Source: Stenogyne calaminthoides (Eukaryota; Streptophyta; Magnoliopsida; Lamiales; Lamiaceae). From it: a stretch of 64,000 nucleotides of DNA. The notes below the pieces were generated by a model. It was not told where the DNA came from. It ran no database searches and saw only the letters and a program-made list of their open reading frames with translations. Made by a program: the position numbers and the translations under genes. Location of the stretch: the NCBI GenBank assembly GCA_037126765.1, contig JBBCBC010000012.1:4340001-4404000 (forward strand), given 5' to 3'. Below are positions 21,655 to 33,616 of the stretch, piece by piece. Every line of letters starts with the position of its first letter. Position 1 is the first letter of the stretch.

Positions 21655-22950
21655 TGTCTTCTAAAAACTTCTCATGTTCTCGGAGAACTATGACCTATGG
21701 AGATCGAGAATGCAGGCTCATCTTATTCCAAACATGAGCGTATGTGGAGAGTGGTCTCTCAAGGACCATTCCAGGTTCATCAGATCAATCCCGGAGGAAC
21801 AAGATGAGAGAATTGATCCTAGAGAGCATTTTTCCTAAGTCCGATGATCAACCGACTCTGAGGAGAGAAAGTTAGTCAATCTAGACTACATTGCAAAAAG
21901 ACACACTATCAAAGACAATTGATGATGGTGTGATGGGAATGATCTCTCACCGTAATTCTTGCTAAAAGAGATTTGGGATACACTATCGTTATGTGCCAAG
22001 GCACGATCATATAAAAGAAAAACAAACTTTCAAAGGGCAATTGGAAAGTTTGACGGTTTTGAAATGGATGATGGTGAATCAATAGACAAACCGAAGTCGA
22101 TTCACTAAAGATCATGAATGATCTAAATGCACTTGGAAAGAAATACCCATTGCATTGAAAATTCTTAGAGGTCTATCTAAGAAATGGGATATTCATGCAA
22201 AGGGTGATTGAAAACACCAAGAATATTAACTCAATGCCTTACCAACAAGTCTTCTCCGAAAAAAGCCTATGAATTTGTAATTGATAAGAAATCCAAAAAG
22301 GCCGACAAAGAAAGATGATTCTTCATCTAGTAAGAATGTGGCCTTAAAAGCCAAAGATAAAACTCAGAAAACTAGAGAGTCAGAACCCCATGCCAAAAAT
22401 CGTGAGCTTGAGGAAAAGCTAAAAGGCAAGAAGGTTTGATAGACTCAATAGTAGATTTGGAAAATACAAAAACTATTACAAACCACATTCCCCGAGGACG
22501 ATCAACCGAGAAGAAGAAAGACACAAAGTCCAAAAGAAAGGACTCCAAGTCCAAAGAAGAAAATGATCGAGGATGATGATGCCAACAGATGCTATAACCG
22601 CCGGAAGAAAGGTCACTTCCAAAATTGTCTAGATTTGAGTGCTAAGGAGAGAAGAGAAAGGCAAGCTATAAGAGACCGTAAGTTCTCAAGCAAAAAGGCC
22701 ATGATTGCAGGAAGAAGAACACTCGAGGAGGGATCTAGCTCTTCGATGAGATATATTCTCGACAAAGGAAAGTGATGACATCCGTCTCGATGGCCATTGA
22801 GGAGGTAAACTCTTTTTTTCTCTCGTTGTTGCTCCTTAGCACAAGAGTTTTCAAGTTCCACCGAAAAAAACTATTTTTTTATGGATTCTTTTTCTTGAAA
22901 GGACTATGCCGTTTTTGCAAGGACTTAATAAGGAACCGAAAAGTCAAAAA
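21655..22950 (+). pseudogene. Copia gag remnant (UBN2 type) with degraded zinc knuckle
   Basis: Broken over several frames. Recognisable pieces are ENYDLW and SRMQAHLI near the start, MNDLNALGKKYPLH near 22115, and KNINSMPYQQVFS near 22235, which together match the UBN2/DUF4219 gag of plant Copia elements. The zinc knuckle near 22592 reads CYNRRKKGHFQN, so the second Cys is Arg. Many frameshifts; not functional. Confidence 0.7.
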
Positions 22951-23899
22951 TCTAAAATGGAAAGACTTAGCAATATCGGGTCAATTTCAATTAATGGGAG
23001 CTACCGATGAACTCGATGTTCTCAAAGTACAACTTCAGAAAGAGAAGTTGATAGTGTCCCTAATCGAAAAGCTAGAGAAATCCATTTCAAATAATCGTAA
23101 TCGAAGTTCAATGACCTCTCGGAAGCATAAAACTTTAACTATGAGGATAGTGCACAAAAGAAGTTAACTCTATTGAATAATGCATCTAATGTAAAATGAA
23201 ATTTATTACCAGAGATCTGTGACTATAAAAAATGGATTGGGATATATTCCGGGGGAACCTCACAAGGTCATCTAAATGTTTGCAAAGTAGCAAGAAGACT
23301 ATCTTTGTAAAACCAAAGGGCACCTACACGCCAAACTGACCCAAGGTTGTAGACAAGGAAAAGGACCTATGGTCTCAAAGAAAACCAATGATCGTGTTAG
23401 AAAGCCCAAACCTTGAAGGCAAGAAAACTGAAAGAAAATTGAAAGTTTCAAGTATTTCAGCTAAGAATGCAAACCCGAAAGGCTCCACATCAACCATCGA
23501 GAGGAATCCTCGATGAAAACACTCATCATTCTCAAATCAAGAGACCAAGTCCTCGAAGATGGTGAAAGACCAGATTTCAAAGATGCATAACCCTAACCTC
23601 ACTTTAAGGGTAAAGGTTATCCGAACCCTTTTTTTGTCAAAGATTTAGATTTTTGCACAAAAAGCCTAAGCATCAATGAAGGCCTGAACCAAAGAAGAAC
23701 TCTAAGGCACATGTTCATGCTAAAGCTAGCACATATATATACAAAAACTTTAAGGCACCCGCAGTAGTGGATGTATATGTTGATGTTTATGGAAGATTTT
23801 AGCCACTTTGTGATTAGAGTTGTCGTTATTTGGATTCCGAAAGGTACAACTAACCTCGTGGGACCCTACACAAAATGGGTACCTAAGAATTGATCTATT

Positions 23900-25125
23900 T
23901 TTCGGGAGGAAAACCAGGGCACTAAGTTCGATGAAAGATCACATGGCAATCGATGAGCAGAGATGAAAAAGCTCCTTTTTGACAAATGGATGCTCAAGAC
24001 ATATGACAAGATTCAAGAAGATGCTCAAAGACTATGTTGAACAAAGAGGCCCACAGATCACTTTTGGAGATAACTCCAAGGGATGATCAAGATATGGAAC
24101 TTTGGAAAGTCGACTCGATTCATATCCATGGTGTTTCATATGTATCCGGATTGAAGCATAACTTGTCATAATTAGCCAATTTTGTGATAAGGGGTTTCAA
24201 TGTTGAGTTCTCCAAGAACTTATGCTTTGTGAAAGATGATACATCACATGTTGGTACAAGAAAAGGGAATGTGTATCTTGTTGATTGGAGTTCAACTCCT
24301 AAAGATACATGTTTAATTGCTAAAAGTTCCACAGATACCAAATTGGTTTATGTCATAAAAGAATGAATCACCTAAACTTCAAAAAATCCCGAACAAGCTT
24401 GCAAGATTAGCTCTTGTGAGAGGGTTGCTAATGAAGTGTTCAAAGAAAGAACACATTTGTGATGCGTGCGAAAAGGAAAACAAGTCAAAGCATCATTTAA
24501 AAGCAAAGTAGAAGTTTCTACTTTACTTCAAAATATGGATCTTTTTTGGTCCTATAACACCGTGAGCACTAATGGCGTAAAATACACATTGGTAGTAGTT
24601 GATGACCACTCAAGATATACTTGGGTCATATTCTTACTCAATTTAGAAACTCGATAAAGTTTTTTGTTTCAAAAAGGCTCATGAGAAAAATCAGTGTGGT
24701 CAAAATCGATCCGACAAAGGAACCGAGTTTATAAATCATATCATTTCGATTATTGTGCGTAAAATGGAATTCTACATGAAACATCACCAAGGACCCCTCA
24801 ACAAAATGGTGTTCTTGAAAGAAGGAAATTCCGAAAAGAAGTTCGAAGGACAATGATAGTCATATTCCTAAAAGATTTTAAATTTGAAGCCGCCAACACC
24901 GTGATGCTACTCTCGCATAGATCAATGCCGACAAAAAGTCAAGGCAAAACGCCTTATGAGCTTTGGAATGAAAGGAAGCCTCTTGTTTTTTTTTTTAGTG
25001 TGTTTGGTTGCAAGTGTTTCATACATAATAATGGTAAAGATCAGTTGAAAACATTTGATAGTAAAGTCGATGAAGGAATATTCTTAGATATTCTCAAGTC
25101 AAGAAAAAAAACACGAGTTTAAACC
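23900..25125 (+). pseudogene. Copia protease remnant and integrase
   Basis: A protease trace near 23930 is followed by the pre-integrase segment (VDSIHIHGVSYVSG, then FCDKGFNVEFSKN) and the integrase core: MDLFWSYN...YTLVVVDDHSRYTW near 24535, SDKGTEF near 24713, and TPQQNGVLERR near 24800, giving the D, D, E pattern. Then SRQGKTPYELW-like and FGCKCFIHN. At least six frame changes break it. Confidence 0.75.
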
Positions 25126-25789
25126 AGTAGGACTTTATTGTGGAGGAAACACCTCATGTTGTTTTTTATGAATGCTTGTGTTCGTTGAGAACATGATGCA
25201 AATGAACTCGAAAAAGAGGATCACCAATTAAGCCTCAAACAAAGATAAATCATCCATTTCTCACCATTATCTATGATTGGAGTGACTCAGACTAGATAAA
25301 GAAGTTCGCGATGGAAATCAGATGGTGAGACCCAGAAAACCAACACTCCAAAGGTGAACAATACACCGATTCCTGCACTCTTCGATGCCAATGAAGATGT
25401 GGTCACAAAATGAGGCAATTTCAATCTATCAACCAAATGGGAACAAATGTCTCGAAAATGTTCTCGATTAGAATTTCCCTGGAAGATGATTCCCTTTCCT
25501 GCTTTTGTTGTTCCCGAAGTTTTTTAATCGAACCTAACATTTCAAATGTTGAGGATACCATTGAAGGGGAACATCAAGAAGGAAATGGTTAGATAGCCAT
25601 CCTACAAGCCGATTGTGGGTGATCTAACCGAAGGTGTTAAGACTAGAAGGTTCCATGGAGAGAGTGCACTATTCTCAAAATCTATCGAGAAAGAAACCCA
25701 TCGAGATTGGTGAAGCTCTACAAGATTCTCACCGATTACCGCCATGCAAGATGAGAAATCAATCAATTTCGAGGAATGAAGTATGGGAG

Positions 25790-26450
25790 CTAGTAGATAG
25801 ACCGTAAAGGCACAATGTCATTGGAACCAAGTGGGTTTTCAAGAACAAAAAGAGATGAAAACAACAACATTGTGAGAAACAAGGCAAGGCTAGTTGACAA
25901 GGTTATTCCCAAGAAGAAGGCTTGATTATGATGAAACCTTTGCACTGTTGCAAAAGACTAGAAGCCATCGATTGTTTCTTGTATATGCTTTGCCTACATG
26001 AAGTTCATACCATCGATGGATGTGAAAAGTGCATTTCAACGAACGGCGGCTTAAAAAGAGGTTTATGTGGAACAACCTCCCGGTTTCAAACAAATGACCA
26101 AGTTTATAGGCTAAGAAAAAGCTTTGTATGGTCTTAAACAAGCACCTAGAGCATGGTATGATACTTTTCTCGGTTTCTTCATTTATGGTTTTGTCAAAGG
26201 AACTCTGATAGAACTCGCTCAGATAGAGGATGGGGAAGATATCTTACTAGTTCGGATATATGTTGATGACATCATTTTTGGATCTCCAAACCATCACCGT
26301 TGGTGAAAAGTTTTCAACATGTAAGATGTCAATGATGGGAGAGATGAATTTATTTCTAGGACTTCAAGTGAAACAATCAAAGGAAGGAATATTCATCAAC
26401 CGTGCAAAGTACACTAGATATCCGATTGCAAATATGGTGTAATAATTGCA
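25790..26450 (+). pseudogene. Copia reverse transcriptase
   Basis: Pieces in several frames: the first polymerase motif after KWVFKNK, MDVKSAFQ near 26015, EVYVEQPPGF near 26055, then YGLKQAPRAWYDTF at 26127 and the catalytic IYVDDIIFGSP at 26255, followed by MMGEMNLFLGLQVKQ. Order and motifs are unmistakably Copia. Several small indels break the frame. Confidence 0.82.
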
Positions 26451-26689
26451 ATGCGCTAGAATTCCCATGAATACTAACTACAAGATGGATCCTCGATTTC
26501 AAGGCAAATCAATTCATACCGATTATAGAGGAATCATTGATCATTGCTCTATCTCACGTTAAGCAGGCCGGATATAACATTTGTTTGTTGATATGTGCAA
26601 AGATACCGTTAATCCTAAGGCTAGTCACATGGATGTTTGAAAAAAGATTTTGAAATATCTTAAGGGCACAAAAGGAATAGAGGATTATG

Positions 26690-27160
26690 GTATCCAAACA
26701 TGATAACCTAGAGTTAAGTGGTTTACTCGGATGTCGATTATGGAGGATCAATTGACAGAAGTCCACTTCGAGAACTTGTCAATTTCTAGGAAGCAAGTCG
26801 ATTTTTGGTTTTCGAAGAAAGCGACCTCGATTACTCACCGAAAATTTTAATATATGGTTGTCGCAGAAGTCGCGAGCGGCAATTCTTTGCCTTGAAACAA
26901 TTGAGGGATTATAAAGTTATAAAGTTGTAGCGATGAAGTACCAATATTTTGTGACAATAATAGTGCCATTGCTATTTCACAAAACCCTATTGCACACGGA
27001 TGCAAGCATGTGGATATCGACATCACTTCATGGAGATCATTCGGAAGAAGGCATAAGGATGGAGAAAATTCATACCGATAAGCAGAGAGCGATATCTTGA
27101 CTAAACCTTTGGCGGAATCAAGATTTCAAGAACTTTCATTGAATTAGGGATGTTAGAACC
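26690..27160 (+). pseudogene. Copia RNase H
   Basis: Degraded: SDVDYGGSI-like and CQFLGSKSIFWFSKKA-like phrases near 26725-26825, CDNNSAIAISQNP near 26950, and HVDIDIRHHF-like text near 27010. All are hallmarks of the Copia RNase H C-terminus, spread over shifted frames. Confidence 0.65.
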
Positions 27161-30100
27161 AGTGTATAGAATAAAATCAAAAAATTGAAGGTTTTCGGAT
27201 GATGAAGTTTTCTCGAATCCTTCGGAAGCTCAAGATAAAATGGAAATATCAATCAATCTCGAAAAACTCGGTGAGCATATTCAACCAATTCAAGAAAGAT
27301 TATCTTGACATTTTATCAAGATCAAGACTTTAAGACCGATAGAGGGAAATTAGTCCAAGAAGTAATGACTACGCGATCCATTTATTGCTCAAGTAAATTC
27401 AAGAATCATTCGCAATAAATATAAAAACACCGAGGAATGTTTTTTTTGGGGCGGATCGTTTTAAATTCAAGAAGGTCAATAATCATTTAATGCTCTTTAA
27501 TGACCAATGAGGATGTTTTGGCGGCTTTTTTTCGGAGATCGTTTGCCAGATACCCGATTAATCGAGATTAATCTCACCGTTGTTACTCACATAACCAACA
27601 CGATTCCAACGATCTCAAGGCTATATAAACCCCAATCAGCCTTTTCAAAAAATTTTATCAAACCCTTCATTTTCAAATCCTCTCGCAATTAAAAAATCTC
27701 CTTTGCCCGTAAATTCTCCAAACCCTAAAGCTTCCCTTCTTCAATCAAACTCTAAAATGGCTCCAACCCCGCTCGAGATTAGCCAAAAACCAACAAGCCG
27801 TGGGTAAAAATTGTCTCACCAAAAAGCACAACCAACTCAAAGCCGTAAGGCTCTTTATGATTCGATGTAAACTCACTTTAACTAGTCGCAAAACCCACTG
27901 CACCGTGAGTTTGGCGAAAAGAGGTAATCAATTCATCTCAGAATTTGAAGATAGATGAAGAGGGTTGTATGCATTCTAAGTTAATCAGATCACACTTAGA
28001 GCTTATCCAAATACGCCGATTTTGAGAGGATCTTTATATTGTTCAAAAAAATCTCAATGAAGTTTTTGAGCTCGTGGATAGAGGAGAGGATCCTACGACG
28101 ATATGTCCTTTTGAGAAAGGAGTACTTAGATAGGATTGCCGAGAATCTTTAAGTTTGAGGCTTATTAATGGCACCCGCCATTCGTGTGTTGATGGACATT
28201 GTGAATGCATCATGAGTCTTATGGGAGTTTTGAGCGCATAAGTACCCCCAAGCTCGATTGATGGCGGCGATAAAGCTTCACCCACCACAGATTTCAACCG
28301 GCAAATTCCCGATCCGCACGGTGAGTGAGCGCACTTTTTGAGGAAGATTGATCAGCGATCTCAATCAAAGGCAAGATCCACCATGCCAAAAATTGCTTAC
28401 ATTTTGGAGATGTGCGAGAGAGAGGAGGATATCTTCGCCAATTCTACCCCATTTCCTAAATCCAAAATTCTCCTTAAACCCATTGCCGCAAAGGAAGTCA
28501 TCTTGGGGAAGAGAGAAAAGAAGGTAGAATCACCTTTTTAACCCAACAAACTAGGGGGAAGATGTTGTTGGAGGCAAAGATTGATGAAACAGAAGAATCT
28601 TTGGTCCAAAACGATTGGTGGTTCTCACCGATGAAGATGGAAGTGATTCTCAAGAGATTCAACTTGAGGGCAAACCGCCGAGTTCACCATTACAAGTTTG
28701 GCTCAAAGTTATCTCCAGTGACACAGATCGACCGAGGAGCGTGTTTTTTTTTGGTGCTCGAGACATCGCCAAGATGATAAAATTTCTCAGAAATTTTCAA
28801 AGGAGCTCAAGATGCCTACCTTTGTTATGTAAGAGCCAAAAGAAGCTTCGACGAGCCAACTTTCGAGGATATAATTGTTCAGCCTCGTAACCTCACGATA
28901 CAAACCGAGGACCCGACCGACAAACTTTGTTGATTTAGACTCAGAGAGCAGGAATAGTCTTGATGAGCTTTCCCTTAGCGTAAACTTCAAATGAACCAGA
29001 GAGCCCGAGATGGAAGAAGGGCGATTTTCAACGGTTAACCGATAATTTTGCTCACTTTCATACCCGATTAAGATATTTTCTTCATTAAGGATGTTTTATC
29101 CTCAATCGACTGGATATTGGTCGCTTTTAAAGGGAAGACAATGAGGAGATATTTGCTTGGTTCAAGGACAAAGCTCTTTGAAAACTCCGATTTTGATGAG
29201 CCGTTCTCGGGGAAGTTGGATATTTCAAACCGGGTTGGTCCATTAGATCTCAAGACAGATGGGGACCAACAGGAGATGTTGAGAAGCGCCTTTGAAAAGG
29301 AGACTTATGTTGCCGATTTCTAGTCAACATCGTAATGTTGATAGTACTTTTCGTGATTGCATATTTTCAGCTCGAATTTTAATGAAGCCGGAGCTCAAGA
29401 TGATCGACAACACAGAGGTACATAAGATTCAGATTGATCTCACTCTCCGATAGAGAAACTTGAGAAGGTTGAGCCAAATGATCAAGATTGCTCGATGGAA
29501 GAAACGTTGGTTAATCAAGCTCAAAAGATGGATTTCTTAGTTTTCAATCGAAATTAAAACACTCTAACCACCCGGATGACCTCCATGGAAGGAAAGCTAA
29601 AATTTTCAAGGCCGAAGTTAAGTGATGAATCAAGATAAACACCAGAAAGTTCTTTTTCTAGAGGTGAAACCAAAAGAATGAGGTCTAATCAAGTTCAAAA
29701 GGAAATGAGCTCAATGCTCATGACCAAGATTTTAGATGTTCAAAGAAGCACTTCCGGGCCAATAAACCATCTAAGGAGGCCGGAAGACGAACAAGATCGA
29801 GAAATAGCTTTTTTTCGTTGTAAGCAAAGAGCAATATCATAACAAAAAACTTCCAAGCTTCTTCCAAATTACTCAAGATCTCGTGAAAGTTCATGGCACG
29901 ACTTTTGGAGAAGAAGGCAAAGATGCCGAAATGTATAATCTAGCAAAAAAGCCTTTAAAGAAGCTCCCAACATTTGAAGTTCGCTCGTATTTATCTACAC
30001 TTTTCTAAGCAAGCTTTTGATGTTGCAAGAGAGAAACCGAAAGGAGAGCAAAGGTTGAACAAGCCAGTTCTTTTAAAGAGGAAAAAGCCTTGTTTTCAAC

Positions 30101-30830
30101 CCGAAAAGAAACGAAAAGGCTTTAAGACAATCCAGAGAAAACCGATTCGATGATGAAGAAACAAAGAACCATAAAAATCTGAGTCTCAACCTCGAAGAAA
30201 GTCTTCAACACGAGAAATGCTCAAGACACTCCAAGAAGAACAAGCTAAGAAAAGTTGTTGCTTTCTCGTTTATCGGAAGGAAGATAGACGAAGAGCGTAA
30301 GCGGGCGAGTGATTTCGTGAAGTTTGCGAAAGCAAGAGGAAAGGAACATCAAAAGCACTAAAGTGGCCCCATGATGATAAATGGATGCCTATCAAACTCA
30401 ACGATATGTGGGAAGAAGTCAAGAGGACCTTCTCGTTCAATTATGATGTTCTCGTGAATGGAGATTTCGGAAATGAAGCTTTCATTGAATACCTTCTTAT
30501 CTTCTATCCAAAGTATCTACAGAGTGGATTAACTTTTATGCGGATGAAGGAGAGGTACGATAGTAGCCCCCGGTCCATATTCCTATCCACCTCCAAAACT
30601 TGATAATGGCTTGGTGAATGAGAAGGCCATTACTCAAGAGATTGCTTTGATTTTTGTCATTGGGTTTAACAGAAAAACAAATCCCACATCATCAAGAAAA
30701 AGAAATGAGCCAAGAAGAGATTTTTGGAATGTTTGACCTGAGGTGCCCAAAGATGAAGTTGAGAATGAAGCAAACCAAGAGCGGTCAAGAGCCAAAATCG
30801 TAAGATTTTCAAGACTTAAGATTTTGTAAT
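27160..30830 (+). other. Region between Copia RNase H and 3' LTR (env-like space)
   Basis: About 3.7 kb with no recognisable domain. A possible start (MAPTPLEI) is at 27757, and short charged frames follow (for example 28338-28541 and 30385-30603), compatible with a once-long hydrophilic ORF now shredded by indels. Sireviruses have an env-like ORF in this position; here that is inferred only from position and length. Confidence 0.45.
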
Positions 30831-31210
30831 TTTATATTTTGTCTTTTTTGATTTTGTTGATAAACTCATTGTAATATGTAACGGATACCAATCATCAATG
30901 AAGATTTATCATTATGCTCAAAAGATAATATCTCATTATCTTATTTACATGTATTTTATTTTGATATGCCCAATGAATGTCTTCTAACTAATTGTATGAT
31001 TGATAAGGGAGAAATTGTTTAAGTATTTGGTAATGAACTAGTTAAAGAGATTCATTCTTGAAGAAATTAAAAACCGTTGAGAAACTCCTCAAATTGTTGA
31101 GAGATTCTCCGATTTAAGAAATTGTTGGGAGACAACCAATCTTGTAATAGATAAAAAAAAACCCGAGTATAAAGTTATTTGTTTGTAACAAGATAGGTTT
31201 TGGCATCATC

Positions 31211-31224
31211 AAAAAAGGGGAAAT
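31211..31224 (+). other. Polypurine tract of the Copia element
   Basis: AAAAAAGGGGAAAT directly before the right LTR; nearly the same sequence precedes the right LTR of the element at 3072. Confidence 0.8.
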
Positions 31225-32752
31225 TGTTGGGAGATGAATTTTAATAAAGATTTATGATTTTGATTAGATCCCAAAACCCCCGAGTATGACATGTTCAAAA
31301 TGATCTTGATAAGTTGAGTCGATTCCCAGGATGTTATCTGGTTATAGTCTCAGATATAGTTCAATAATTTCAAGACTCAAGAGGGGATCTTGAAAATCAA
31401 GACTCAAATGGAAGAGGTTTGGAAAGATTCAAAGACCTCAAGACTAAGACTCAAGACACAAAGATAAGATTAAAGATCAAGAATTTATATAATTATTCAA
31501 AAGGTTCAATGCTCAAGATGAACTCAATGTTCCGAGGCACTATATCTATCTCAAGGATGCAATCGAAAGATCGCGATTCCTTAGAAAGTTAGATATCTAA
31601 GACATTCAAATGCGCATAAAAGGAACTAAGTCGGCGTTGTTAAGGTTATATCAAACTTTTGTAACCAAAAAGAGTCGTTGAAGGTGTCTACCTTTAACTA
31701 ACAAAAGTCAAAAAGAGAAAGACAACATTCAATACCGAAGATAAAAAAGATGTCGATGTACAAAAGTTCCAGATCGCAAAAAGTGAAGACCGGCTTGGAA
31801 GGCTATTGCCTAGAAAGTGTTAAGTTTCAAACCCTAAATTTAGTCGTCACACACCATAAGAGGGAACTCACGGTTTCTCCAAGGATAGTTTTCAAGAGTG
31901 ATTGGTGTATGCCTATAAATGTGACCCTCTACATTGTAAGGTTAAAATTTAAAGTTAAGAGCTCAAGCTTATTCTTGTAAAAGTTAAAAGCACTTTAGAA
32001 TTTCCCAAGTGCTTCAAATTGAAGAGAGCTCACTATACTAAGCCTAGCTTGATAAGAATTATCCAAAGCTTAGTATCTATCCTAACCCTTTGCATTGTGC
32101 TTCATTGTAAAGGATATCTCATCCTAGTTGGAAACCAACCAAGAAACCCCAAACCCTCCTAAGGTAGTTGAGTGTGTTTGTTGGTGAAAACGTTGTAAAG
32201 AGTTAGTAAACTACTAATACAAAACACAAGGGAGAAGTTAGTAAGCTGCATTTTAAAGCTTTTGAGAAGAAACTACTAGACTAATGATAGATATATTACA
32301 AGAATTGAGAAGAAACTGAGGTAGTATAAAGCAAGATATTGATAGTGAATTTCAAGAAAAAGAGTGGACGTTTTGAGATCAAACCACTATAATTGTTGTG
32401 TTCATTTCAAAATCTTATCAATTGACTTGTTTTTGAAAGCATACTTTTCAATGATATTCTGGAATCAATCCAATCGGGTTGCATAAGTAAATCACAACCT
32501 AATCACTATTTCATAAAGGGATTTAAAAACTATAAACTAAGATTCACAAAAACTTATAGAACTTTACAAACCGAACGTACTGTTCTTCGAGTTAGTTATC
32601 CGTCCAAGCAACAACATCAATATCCTATAATTTTTGATAAGTTCTCGTAACCTAATCTTCGAGATTATCCGACCCAAGACCTCAACAATCAAAAGTTTTA
32701 AAACATCTAACACGTATTCTATACACGTTAAGACTGCTTGTTTATACCAACA
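31225..32752 (+). repeat. 3' LTR of the Copia element, patchwork
   Basis: 1528 bases against about 1875 for the left LTR. Aligns along its whole length, but with dozens of short gaps and with inserted stretches identical to the surrounding Athila LTR (for example 32275-32307 equals 19365-19397; 32612-32633 equals 19581-19602; 32678-32693 equals 19625-19640). Ends CCAACA. Confidence 0.8.
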
Positions 32753-32842
32753 CTTATGAAATTATATACGAAAATGCTACAAATAATATACCAAAATAAC
32801 ACATGAAACAGATATAATAAATACATATTTAAACACTAATCA
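32753..32842 (-). repeat. 5' LTR of the Athila element, part 2
   Basis: The remaining 90 bases of the Athila LTR after the Copia insertion, starting with the second copy of the CTTAT duplication and matching 9559-9643. Confidence 0.9.
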
Positions 32843-32866
32843 ATATATATATATATATATATATAT
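32843..32866. repeat. TA microsatellite, right half
   Basis: Continuation of the TA tract at 8846-8866 in which the Athila element inserted. Confidence 0.85.
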
Positions 32867-33186
32867 TTGGGAACGTTTTTTCTTCAGCAATGAATGAATA
32901 ATAATAATTTTCCTTTGGCAACTTTGTCAAAATCAATTGTTCTCCTGCTGGCCAGAGCTCAGGGCATCGATTTTATCTTGTTTTCTATTCGTTCTCCTGC
33001 TAGCCTGCGCTAGGGCGACTAATTTATCGTGTTCCCAAATCGTGGTTCTCATCATCTTTCCTCGACTTTTCGTATTGAGTTAGTTCTGCATCATCTTCGT
33101 CTAAACACACCACTTTTCTAACATAATGTATACATATATTTGTTATACCGAAAGATATGTTTCAGTTTCACCAGTAATATGAGAAC
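32867..33186. other. Intergenic sequence with a diverged tandem duplication
   Basis: No gene seen. Two consecutive blocks of about 50 bases (32940-32990 and 32991-33041), each beginning TTCTCCTGCT, look like an old tandem duplication. Probably beyond the 3' end of the O-fucosyltransferase gene. Confidence 0.4.
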
Positions 33187-33201
33187 AAAGCAGACTTTGA
33201 A

Positions 33202-33294
33202 GAAGTGGAATAACACAAGTGGTTAGAGCACAACTACCTATGTTGTGGGGTCATGAATTCGAGTCACTAATTTGACCGCTTAAAAAAAAAAAAA
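33202..33294 (+). mobile_element. tRNA-derived SINE
   Basis: A short element with an A-box-like segment (AGTGGTTAGAG, about 33218) and a B-box-like GAATTCGAGTC (33255), ending in a run of 16 A. It is flanked by direct repeats AAAGCAGACTTTGAA (33187-33201) and AAAGCGGACTTTGAA (33295-33309, sharing bases with the A run). Layout and target duplication fit a plant tRNA-derived SINE. Too short and poorly folded for a functional tRNA. Confidence 0.65.
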
Positions 33295-33616
33295 AAAGCG
33301 GACTTTGAACGAGTAATCTTATCAAATTTTCTTCGTGAATTTTCTGTGTATGATGGTATTTGATTGTTATAGTTATCACAAATTCACAACCTATATAAAT
33401 TGGAGGACAATAGTAATTAACCAATAAATTAGTAATGAAGTAGTTAAGTAACATACATGCTTCTCTACCCCGCTCAATATTTTATTACTAATAGCGTGGA
33501 GATAGAGATTTGATGATTGTTACTAGTTGTTTTGAAGTTAATTGGTTTCTCCATTTTAATATTTTTAGTGCATATAAAATGTGGTTATGCAATGAAGAAG
33601 TAATAGTATATTTATA

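Larger units (their letters stand above)
19676..32752 (+). mobile_element. Sirevirus-like Ty1/Copia retrotransposon nested in the Athila LTR
   Basis: About 13.1 kb. LTRs begin TGTTGGGAG and end CCAACA; perfect 5-bp target duplication CTTAT (19671-19675 and 32753-32757). Internal order is gag (UBN2 type), zinc knuckle, protease remnant, integrase, reverse transcriptase, RNase H: the Copia order. About 3.7 kb follow RNase H before the polypurine tract, the place of the env-like ORF in Sireviruses. Reading frames are broken by very many small indels; the polymerase box YVDDI survives. The two LTRs differ strikingly and the right one is a patchwork (see findings). Confidence 0.88.
8867..32842 (-). 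mobile_element. Athila-type Ty3/Gypsy LTR retrotransposon with captured genes
   Basis: Minus-strand element. Its 3' LTR is at 8867-9643 and its 5' LTR at 18804-32842 (957 bases after removing the inserted Copia element). Both start TGATAACTC and end AATCA. The primer site matches tRNA-Asp, the usual Athila primer. In transcription order it has gag with CCHC knuckle, aspartic protease, reverse transcriptase, RNase H and integrase, then about 3.7 kb before the 3' LTR. That last part holds a 52-codon membrane ORF, a Cys-rich ORF and a LOG-like pseudogene instead of a recognisable env. The left LTR lacks about 180 bases present in the right one (near 9268 against 19205-19395). Pol is broken by a few indels and stops but all catalytic motifs survive. 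Confidence 0.9.

Noticed and set aside
22772..23167. Independent 131-codon gene
   Set aside because: Lies in the gag part of the Copia element, in sense, with neighbouring broken gag frames; it is a shifted fragment of gag.
27757..30603. Intact env-like gene of the Copia element
   Set aside because: No frame longer than about 90 codons and no recognisable membrane or signal segment; only position supports it.
33218..33294. Functional tRNA gene
   Set aside because: A- and B-box-like motifs are present, but the cloverleaf stems do not pair and the sequence ends in a poly(A) tail with a target duplication, so a SINE fits better.
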